Below the pieces are notes generated by a model that was not told where the DNA came from, did not search any database, and was given only the letters and a program-made list of their open reading frames with translations. Below, one piece after another: positions 5,807-10,000 of a stretch of 10,000 nucleotides of DNA. Position 1 is the stretch's first letter; the number at the start of each line of letters is the position of its first letter. This DNA is from Symbiodinium natans (taxonomy: Eukaryota > Sar > Dinophyceae > Suessiales > Symbiodiniaceae), in the NCBI GenBank assembly GCA_905221605.1, contig CAJNDS010001231.1:1-10000 (forward strand). The letters run 5' to 3'. Made by a program: the position numbers and the translations under genes.

Positions 5807-6240
5807 AGTCTGCAGTCTTCAGGTTCTGAGATTGCACGTTCGACTGGGCTGACTCATGCGATTCGAGGTATCTGGAGCATGGCCCGTCTGCTGTTGACCG
5901 GAAGTGCATCTGATGCACGCTGTGAGGAAGGAAATTCCTTTCCGGCATAGGACCTAAGGGGCAACGTCATGGATCTGTACAGATGTCCTCAGTTGCTCAG
6001 GAAATTGCGAGGGAAAACTGCTTGCTAGCATGTCTTCTAAACGCTGCGCGCCGTCCGCCTGTGCCCAAACCGTACAGAAGTCTGCAAACCAAACGTTGGG
6101 ACTTTGTCACTTCTGAGTGAGGCGTTTGAGGGACATCTGCCAAACAACAGCTAAGAGAAAGACGTCGAAGAAGGATCATTTACAGGGGTGACGCGGTCGA
6201 CCTGCTTAGGGGCCTGGGTTGTGTCAAGAGTTCTAGCTTA
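5807..6240. other. Unassigned unique stretch with small palindromes
   Basis: GTGCATC-T-GATGCAC at 5904-5918 and AAGGAA-A-TTCCTT at 5928-5940 are perfect palindromes within 40 bases of each other. A - strand frame with an ATG (5997-6179, 60 residues) is basic and Leu/Arg-rich but matches nothing I know. No gene is supported. Confidence 0.35.
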
Positions 6241-6357
6241 GGGCTTCAGGTTTAGGGTGTGGGGTTTCGGGCTTGGGGTTTAGGGTTTAGAGTCCAGGCT
6301 ATAGGGTTTAGGGTTTAGGGTTTAGGGTTTAGGGTTTAGGGTTTAGGGTTTAGGGGG
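6241..6357 (+). repeat. Telomere-like block with 7 perfect units
   Basis: The left half is degenerate (TTCAGG, TTTAGGGTGTGGGG, TTTCGGG). The right half has seven uninterrupted TTTAGGG units from 6307 to 6355. It is bracketed by weak inverted words: CTGGG...TCAAGA at 6214-6229 and TCTTGA...CCCAG at 6359-6376. Confidence 0.95.
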
Positions 6358-6483
6358 TTCTTGAAGGGCGCCCCAGCCTATGGAAGAGGCAACGGCTTCA
6401 GAGATGATGGAACGTGGCGAAAGGGGAAGGTGGCAGGATGTGGCAGGGCCTGGCGGGGCGAACTTCCTTGAAGATGGTGGGTT

Positions 6484-6587
6484 TTCTTGAGGTAGAGGCC
6501 GCCCTCCCTCCCCAAGTGCGAGACCTCGCCGTTAATCAACAACCCAGGATCGTGGTTCGGCAAGAAAGGAGAGCGGTTTGGGGTGTA
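6484..6587 (-). other. Weak exon-like open frame, product unknown
   Basis: The minus strand reads NHDPGLLINGEVSHLGREGG followed by LYLKK, with mostly G/C third positions. The frame has no ATG in a sensible place and continues on both sides into Pro/Ser-rich text. No family is recognised; a chance frame is likely. Confidence 0.13.
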
Positions 6588-6599
6588 GAGTTTCGGGTT

Positions 6600-6820
6600 T
6601 AGGGATGGGACTTGTGAGGTGCCTCAGAATCTCTGAACGCCCATGCGCCAGGACAGAGGCGAAATTCCTGGGCGTGCTTTGACACTTCTTTCAATTGAGC
6701 TGCATCTTCTGAACGTGATCTCTACATGAACCTGTGGCTTTGTAGGATAGAAGTCGAGGGCCGATCCTGTGTCGTACACCGGTGTAGCTTGCAAGTGGCG
6801 CCCAAGCGGAATGACCAGAA
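6600..6820. other. Unassigned spacer
   Basis: No repeat block or credible coding frame is visible. The minus-strand open frame that covers it (6624-6863) shows no recognisable motif. Confidence 0.3.
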
Positions 6821-6940
6821 CTTGGTAGCCCAGTGGTGCCTTCTTGTTTTTGTGTTGGTTCAAGGTTCCCCTATAAAGTAACCCCCCAAAAAAGGGTACC
6901 CTTGTTGCAACATGGTTACTGATATTGGGCTACCAAGATA
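6821..6940 (+). mobile_element. Dispersed repeat, copy B, inside a foldback
   Basis: CTTGGTAGCCCA (6821-6832) and TGGGCTACCAAG (6926-6937) are a perfect 12-bp inverted pair. Nested inside are AGTAACC (6877-6883) with GGTTACT (6914-6920), and the palindrome AAGGGTACCCTT (6892-6903). The modules AGTAACC, CC-A6-GGGTACCC, CATGGTTACT and TGGGCTAC occur in the same order as at 2852-2909. With 117 bp between the outer ends, no coding and full self-complementarity, it fits a MITE/foldback element. A TSD is not obvious. Confidence 0.6.
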
Positions 6941-7051
6941 AAAGGAGTCACTTTTCAACACAGACTCCCACTGCCTGCAGTTCGCCGCCGCCATCTGCCA
7001 GCTTGGCCCATACCCGGTCAACCTCTTTAGCTGCCCAAAGCGTTCGGCGCC

Positions 7052-7146
7052 ATGCTCAGCCGGTTTCTGGTTTTGGCCGTGATCACAGCCGCGGCAGCTT
7101 GTTTGATTGAGGAACTGCAAACAGCCCATTCGCGCGAAGAGAAGAG
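7052..7146 (+). CDS. Possible first exon with signal peptide or membrane anchor
   Basis: An ATG in a good context (GGCGCCATGC) opens MLSRFLVLAVITAAAACLIE, a basic residue followed by about 14 hydrophobic residues as in a signal peptide or signal anchor. A charged segment ending HSREEK follows. The sequence then meets AGAG|GTAACA, a good 5' splice site at 7147; if unspliced, the frame stops at the TAA at 7148-7150. An in-frame TAG lies upstream near 7028. CCTGCAG, at about 6976-6982, is a possible trans- or cis-splice acceptor. The codons are regular and the telomere-like block at 7184 would fall in the first intron. I recognise no family and the segment is short, so this remains a hypothesis. 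Confidence 0.3.
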
Positions 7147-7183
7147 GTAACAAAGGGAGACATACAAAGGTCCACGGAGAGCC

Positions 7184-7280
7184 CCCTAAAGGCCCTAAAC
7201 GCTACATAAACCTTAAGCCCTAAACCCCAAACCCCAAACCCTAACTCCATAAACCCTAATCCCTAAGCCCAAAACCCCCA
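7184..7280 (-). repeat. Telomere-like block, CCCTAAA
   Basis: About ten degenerate units, with CCCCAAA, CCCTAACTCCATAAA, CCCTAAT and CCCTAAG variants. Confidence 0.85.
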
Positions 7281-7735
7281 AGTGTGGTGGACGTGGAACC
7301 CAGCAGCAAAAATAGAAACATGTTTGTCCATTCTTCATACCACTATGTATGGCTAGCCATGCCAATGATTGATGTGAAATTCCCAACTCTTCTCTTGAAA
7401 AAACCATATGTCTGAACATGATTCTGTTTCTGATAAACCAAATGCCTGGATATGATTCAGCATCCTCTATGATGCTCTTGCAACTCCTCCTATCCCGTGC
7501 CGTAGCCTACCATCCTGGCTTCATAGGCAGAGGAGATCCTCGAGGCCACGGACTGCGCAGCTTGACGCAGTATGTTCTTAGGGATACTTGGGAATAGATT
7601 TAGATGTTTTTGGGCACTATAATTCCTCAGAAACTGAAAAAACATGCAAAAATATAGTTTTTGACAGGGGTTCCAAGTTCAGTCTAGTATTTAGGGGCTT
7701 CCGACACTAGGGCTGCCATCTTGGAGGGGGGTTGC
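7281..7735. other. Unassigned stretch
   Basis: No supported gene. AGCATC/GATGCT forms a small stem at 7459-7476. A pyrimidine-rich run ending CTTCATAG at about 7518-7525 is followed by GCAGAGGAGATCCTCGAGG, which reads AEEILEATDCAA before a TGA. This could be a tiny exon but is too short to support. A CCGTAGCC word at 7500-7507 is discussed in the findings. Confidence 0.3.
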
Positions 7736-7829
7736 TACAACTAAGGAGGATTATGGTACTTTGGGGGTATATTGTGGGGGACCCTATCTTGGGAAGTACC
7801 CAGTTTGGTCACCTCCAGGACATGTTGTA
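7736..7829. repeat. Weak inverted repeat
   Basis: TACAAC (7736-7741), GGAGG (7745-7749) and GGTACTT (7755-7761) recur inverted and in order as AAGTACC (7794-7800), CCTCC (7812-7816) and GTTGTA (7824-7829). Spacers differ in length between arms, so this is only a tentative foldback. Confidence 0.3.
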
Positions 7830-7854
7830 CATTGCGGGGCTGCGGGGCCACAGG
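7804..7854 (+). other. Weak exon-like open frame, product unknown
   Basis: After TACCCAG the + strand reads FGHLQDMLYIAGLRGHR with regular codons. The same frame continues to a TAG near 7960 but becomes Cys/Arg/Ser-rich and unconvincing. It overlaps the right arm of the weak inverted repeat, which lowers my confidence. Confidence 0.14.
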
Positions 7855-8050
7855 GCACGTATGAGGCATGCGGCATGCTGTTTGCAACTAATCTCCAGAG
7901 CTTCGCGCTTAGGCAGTAGCTGCGGGAAGAAAGCAGACTGCCAAGAGCTAGCAAGGTAGCGAACCTGTAAGCACACAATGGCACCCAGACTTTGCGGAGA
8001 GTAGGCTGCGTCATGAGCGTGGCAAAAGACAGGCATGTTTACAGCCTACC

Positions 8051-8127
8051 CTAGGGTTTAGGGTTTAGGGTTTAGGGTTTAAGGTTTAAGGTTTGGGGTT
8101 TAGGGTTTAGGGTCTAGGGTTAAGGGT
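8051..8127 (+). repeat. Telomere-like block, TTTAGGG
   Basis: About eleven units: four perfect ones, then TTTAAGG, TTTAAGG, TTTGGGG, three near-perfect units and TCTAGGG/TTAAGGG. Confidence 0.95.
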
Positions 8128-8161
8128 ATTGCAACATCATTCACTTCCACTTTTCGCCGAG

Positions 8162-8253
8162 CTAAGGACACTGACGAGGCGTTGGAGCTCGCACAGCTCA
8201 GGGCCACGAAGCAAGACAAGCCACTGACGCTTTTGTCTCAAGATGCCGCTTTT
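8162..8253 (+). CDS. Possible internal exon, product unknown
   Basis: A pyrimidine-rich tract (CATTCACTTCCACTTTTCGCC) ends in GAG at 8159-8161, a credible 3' splice site. The open frame that follows reads AKDTDEALELAQLRATKQDK, then PLTLLSQDAA, a charged helix-like composition with almost uniformly regular codons (GAC ACT GAC GAG GCG). In contrast, the telomere-like blocks on both sides (8051-8127 and 8250-8298) give meaningless peptides. The frame hits a TAG inside the next telomere-like block at 8260, so the exon must end before about 8250; no strong GT donor is evident. I recognise no family. This is one of the better exon candidates in the window. Confidence 0.33.
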
Positions 8254-8298
8254 AGGGTTTAGGGCTTAGGGTTTAGGATTTAGGGTTTAGGGTTTAGG
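8250..8298 (+). repeat. Telomere-like block, TTTAGGG
   Basis: Seven units, with GCTTAGGG and TTTAGGA variants. Confidence 0.92.
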
Positions 8299-8304
8299 CT
8301 TTTG

Positions 8305-8457
8305 CATGCTCTCTTTCGAGTCAGCTCCTTTCGGTATCTCTTCTGTCTCTTTGCGTGTCACACTCAATGTGTCTCTTCTTCCCTACCACCAATACTCATC
8401 GATTTCCTTTTTCCTGTATGTCCTCCATGGATCCTCGTCCTTTTGCTCTACTGTCAG
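8305..8457 (+). other. Pyrimidine-rich tract
   Basis: A CT-biased stretch of about 150 bases (CTCTCTTTCGAG, CTCTTCTGTCTCTTTG, TCTTCTTCCC, TTTCCTTTTTCC) ends in CTACTGTCAG at about 8448-8457, shaped like a long polypyrimidine tract with an acceptor. Two overlapping + frames stay open across it, reflecting composition rather than coding. Confidence 0.5.
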
Positions 8458-8485
8458 GCCAATCATGCTGCCACCATGCCACCAT

Positions 8486-8503
8486 CACACACACACACAC
8501 ACA
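8486..8503. repeat. (CA)9 microsatellite
   Basis: Nine uninterrupted CA dinucleotides. Confidence 0.95.
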
Positions 8504-8536
8504 TCGAACACCCCACGTTTAGGGTATCTTACTAAG

Positions 8537-8649
8537 CTACGGGCCTCTTTGGGGTGTCCATTATAGCATACTCCTTGGATCGTTTGGCGAACTACCACTC
8601 GCTCCTCACGCTTGTTGAGGCTATTTTCACGCTTTGTTCCTGCTTAAGG
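8537..8649 (+). CDS. Possible exon with hydrophobic helices, product unknown
   Basis: Following CTTACTAAG at 8528-8536 the + strand frame reads TGLFGVSIIAYSLDRLANYH, then SLLTLVEAIFTLCSCL, with two hydrophobic stretches resembling membrane helices around a short polar turn. Codons are regular up to the G-rich tract at 8648, after which the peptide becomes Gly-rich and arbitrary, so any exon should end near 8645. The frame opens just after a TAA at 8533-8535. No start codon, donor or family can be assigned. It is compatible with being in the same + strand gene as the candidates at 7052 and 8162. Confidence 0.25.
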
Positions 8650-8679
8650 GGGGTTGGGGGGGATGGGGGGGCTCGGGGG
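8648..8679 (+). other. G-quadruplex motif
   Basis: Four G-runs of 6, 7, 7 and 5 bases separated by TT, AT and CTC. Such short loops and long runs satisfy any standard G4 rule. It lies at the edge of the exon-like island at 8537-8649. Confidence 0.85.
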
Positions 8680-8977
8680 CACCCAAAACAGATCGCTGAA
8701 TTTCATGGTGTGTCCACATCTCTAGTGTGCCGATCGCACACTCAAGTTCACCCGAGGTCTGCTCGTGGCATCTTCCATCTTCTTTTGCATACACTATGAC
8801 ACTATGACATTTGCTAATTTGGGTTTGAGATGGCATTGTCTTGGAATGTTGAAGAGGGTCTAAACGGCCAACTTAGTTGTCATGCAACCTCAGGGCCTGG
8901 TAGCCAGTACCTGCGGGTTTGTTCACAGCCCCGAACCACTACTTGCAGCGAGCTTGTTGACAGATCAGGCTGTAACA
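8680..8977. other. Unassigned spacer
   Basis: No gene is supported. On the minus strand, near 8893-8915, a GGTACTGGCTACCAG word resembles the GGTTACTGGGCTAC module of the dispersed repeat; it lacks the A6 module and may be coincidence. Confidence 0.3.
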
Positions 8978-9020
8978 TAAACCCTAAACCCTAAACCCAA
9001 AACCCTGAACCCTAAACCCC
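8978..9020 (-). repeat. Telomere-like block, CCCTAAA
   Basis: About six units (CCCTAAA, CCCAAAA, CCCTGAA variants). Confidence 0.9.
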
Positions 9021-9069
9021 ATCACCTCATAGCTTGTATGCTTTCTTCAGTACAACCCACCACAGGGTT

Positions 9070-9159
9070 TCACGAGTTGCGATGCTGAGGAATGACTTCG
9101 ATGAAAGTGCCGCCGGCAATGAAAGCGCTGCCGATGGCAACCTTTCCCAGGAAGAGCCC
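9070..9159 (-). CDS. Possible exon, membrane-protein-like (SLC44-like LFLGK motif?)
   Basis: Reading the minus strand, the frame gives GLFLGKVAIGSAFIAGGTFI followed by EVIPQHRNS and a TGA at 9072-9070. The codons are strongly regular (GTT GCC ATC GGC AGC GCT TTC ATT GCC GGC GGC) and the peptide is one hydrophobic glycine-rich helix. The LFLGK word recalls the C-terminal membrane helix of choline-transporter-like (SLC44/CTL) proteins as I remember the family; this is a short match and unverified. GTGAAA directly after the AACTC at 9077-9073 could be a splice donor in place of the stop. No other part of an SLC44 protein is visible nearby. It is on the opposite strand to the other exon candidates. 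Confidence 0.32.
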   Translation of the reverse strand, partial: GLFLGKVAIGSAFIAGGTFIEVIPQHRNS

Positions 9160-9212
9160 AGAGCAGGGAAGAGCTGGTAGGTGTATTCGCGGTTTCGGGC
9201 CTTCGGCTTGGT

Positions 9213-9287
9213 GTAGGGTTTAGGGTTAAGGGTTTAGGGTTTAGGGTTTAGGGTTTACGGTTTAGGGTTTAGGGTTTAGGGTTTAGT
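9213..9287 (+). repeat. Telomere-like block, TTTAGGG
   Basis: About ten units, nearly perfect, with single TTAAGGG and TTTACGG variants. Confidence 0.95.
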
Positions 9288-9455
9288 GTGTTGGCTAGTC
9301 TGCAGTGATCGAAATCTGAATTCCGGTCTGAACTCCTTGTGGAGAGGCCCAGTATCCCCTCAAAGCTGCATCATGCATGCACGCACCACATCCAGAGATC
9401 GATCTGTGACGGCACCTCTGCCGGTTCCCAAGGGCCCAGATACGTACTCAAGGCC
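9288..9455. other. Unassigned spacer
   Basis: No gene is supported. AAGGGCC (9430-9436) and GGCCCTT (9452-9458) form a 7-bp inverted pair just before the next telomere-like block. Confidence 0.3.
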
Positions 9456-9497
9456 CTTAAACCCTAAACCCCAAACCCTAAACCCTAAACCCTAAAC
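9456..9497 (-). repeat. Telomere-like block, CCCTAAA
   Basis: Six CCCTAAA units, one CCCCAAA variant. It directly precedes dispersed repeat copy C. Confidence 0.93.
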
Positions 9498-9511
9498 AAG
9501 CCCCTTTTCTT

Positions 9512-9556
9512 AAGCCAAAAAGGGCACCCATGTTTACTCCTGGGCTACTCTGGGGT
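9512..9556 (+). mobile_element. Dispersed repeat, copy C (partial)
   Basis: CC-A5-GGGCACCC (9515-9529), TTTACT (9533-9538) and TGGGCTAC (9541-9548) reproduce the module order of the copies at 2852 and 6877. The leading GTAACC module is missing, the A-run is one shorter, and divergence is greater. Confidence 0.45.
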
Positions 9557-9713
9557 GTGGGTTCCTAATCCTTTCCCCCGAATATTAACCCCCCCCCTAT
9601 CACCTAATACTTAATTTTGAGGACCCCCCGTTATAGTTATATTAGGGGTATTTTATGTTGGGAGTCGGGGGAGGAGGGGGGGGGGGGGTAATTACTAGGG
9701 TGTAGGTTCCTAA
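9553..9713 (+). repeat. 16-bp direct repeats flanking a C-run/G-run segment
   Basis: GGGTGTGGGTTCCTAA (9553-9568) and GGGTGTAGGTTCCTAA (9698-9713) match at 15 of 16 positions. The segment between them contains C9 (9589-9597, after ATTAA) and G13 (9676-9688, before TAATTA), which form an inverted pair. The layout resembles an insertion with a target duplication, or a small hairpin element. Confidence 0.55.
9676..9688 (+). repeat. Poly-G run, 13 bases
   Basis: Thirteen uninterrupted G followed by TAATTACTAGG. Confidence 0.95.
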
Positions 9714-9714
9714 G

Positions 9715-9816
9715 GACTGTTTGGAGATCTTCCTGGCGGCCCAGCCGGACTACAACGAGACGCCCATGCTGCTGGGCCATTGTCGAGAATCCTTTTACCT
9801 TTTTATGAATTCTTAA
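9715..9816 (+). CDS. Possible exon, product uncertain (helical-repeat-like)
   Basis: After a CCTAAG acceptor-like site at 9709-9714 the + strand reads DCLEIFLAAQPDYNETPMLL, then GHCRE. This part has nearly uniform G/C third positions (GAG ATC TTC CTG GCG GCC CAG CCG GAC TAC AAC GAG ACG CCC ATG CTG CTG GGC), the clearest coding signature in the window. After about 9792 the frame becomes AT-rich (SFYLFMNS) and stops at TAA 9814-9816, so the true exon probably ends near 9785-9792. The peptide looks like a helix-turn-helix piece of an armadillo/HEAT-type (for example Mo25-like) or ankyrin-type protein. I cannot decide between these and the assignment is from memory only. Confidence 0.42.
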   Translation, partial: DCLEIFLAAQPDYNETPMLLGHCRESFYLFMNS

Positions 9817-9853
9817 ACCCAGTAAGGAACAAAAGGGATAATTCTTAAGCGTA

Positions 9854-9886
9854 CCCCAAACCCTGAACCCTAAACCCTCAACCTAA
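9854..9886 (-). repeat. Telomere-like block, CCCTAAA
   Basis: Four to five degenerate units (CCCCAAA, CCCTGAA, CCCTAAA, CCCTCAA). An AATTCTTAA direct repeat (9808-9816 and 9840-9848) lies just upstream. Confidence 0.85.
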
Positions 9887-9904
9887 AGCGGGTGGCAAAA
9901 AAAA

Positions 9905-9931
9905 AACCCTCAACCCTAAACCCTAAACCCT
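9905..9931 (-). repeat. Telomere-like block, CCCTAAA
   Basis: Four units after an A8-9 run; separated from the preceding block by GCGGGTGGC and the A-run. Confidence 0.88.
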
Positions 9932-10000
9932 TTTACTGATCATTTTAAATAGTCAGTGGTGCAGGTTGGAGTCCAGCAGCAGCTCGGGCCATCGCAGTGG

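Noticed and set aside
5838-5850. GTTCGACT word like a tRNA T-loop
   Set aside because: No matching A-box, acceptor stem or anticodon arm upstream; no tRNA fold can be built.
8302-8566. Two overlapping plus-strand open frames in the CT-rich tract
   Set aside because: Openness follows from pyrimidine bias; both end in the (CA)9 microsatellite translated as His/Thr repeats.
9508-9528. CTTAAGCCAAAAAGGGCACC on the + strand, resembling the reverse complement of the dinoflagellate spliced leader
   Set aside because: Only about 15 of 21 positions agree, and the sequence is better explained as copy C of the dispersed CC-A5/6-GGG repeat.

Overview
This looks like nuclear DNA of a eukaryote rather than a bacterium or virus. 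No full-length gene can be supported, and the window is mostly repeat. Its dominant signal is the heptamer TTTAGGG/CCCTAAA, the plant- and alga-type telomere repeat. It occurs as roughly eighteen separate interstitial blocks spread over the full 10 kb in both orientations. I also see poly-G/poly-C runs, (AT)n and (CA)n microsatellites, and short exon-like islands with pyrimidine-rich tracts ending in AG. My best guess is an alga, most likely a dinoflagellate (Symbiodiniaceae-like). This is inference only: no exact dinoflagellate spliced leader is present, and other TTTAGGG organisms such as plants, other algae or chromerids cannot be excluded.

Layout. 1-63: poly-C/CT-rich tract. 64-1215: AT-rich mosaic of degenerate telomere-like words on both strands, with repeated CCCTATAGGG palindromes. 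1216-1560: microsatellites (two poly-G runs, (AT)12, T-rich DNA). 1559-2150: two exon-like islands, a nonamer TTTATAGGG array and an imperfect hairpin. 2150-3010: GC-richer DNA, open in several frames, without a recognisable gene. 3015-3460: short telomere-like blocks. 3560-4111: the most structured object, a degenerate ~19-20 bp minisatellite (consensus near GAAGACGAAATTCGGCCCC) enclosed by ~85-90 bp terminal inverted repeats that begin CCCCTTTTCCG. 4190-4610: telomere-like blocks in alternating orientation. 4842-4995: a stem-loop and an A/C-rich tract. 5098-5232: the longest perfect telomeric array, 18 uninterrupted units. 5734-5806: a second nonamer array. 6241-6357: another good telomeric array. 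6821-6940: a small inverted-repeat element with relatives near 2852 and 9510. 7050-9816: several small exon-like islands separated by telomere-like blocks, a CT-rich tract and a strong G-quadruplex motif. 9850-10000: more CCCTAAA blocks.

How it fits together. I cannot assemble a gene. The exon-like islands at 7052, 7804, 8162, 8537 and 9715 are all on the + strand. They could be exons of one gene whose introns are full of telomere-like repeats, but island candidates also occur on the - strand (9070-9159, 6484-6587), and chance matches are a real risk. The better supported story is repeat biology: interstitial telomeric DNA, a variant nonamer, small foldback elements and a TIR-bounded minisatellite.
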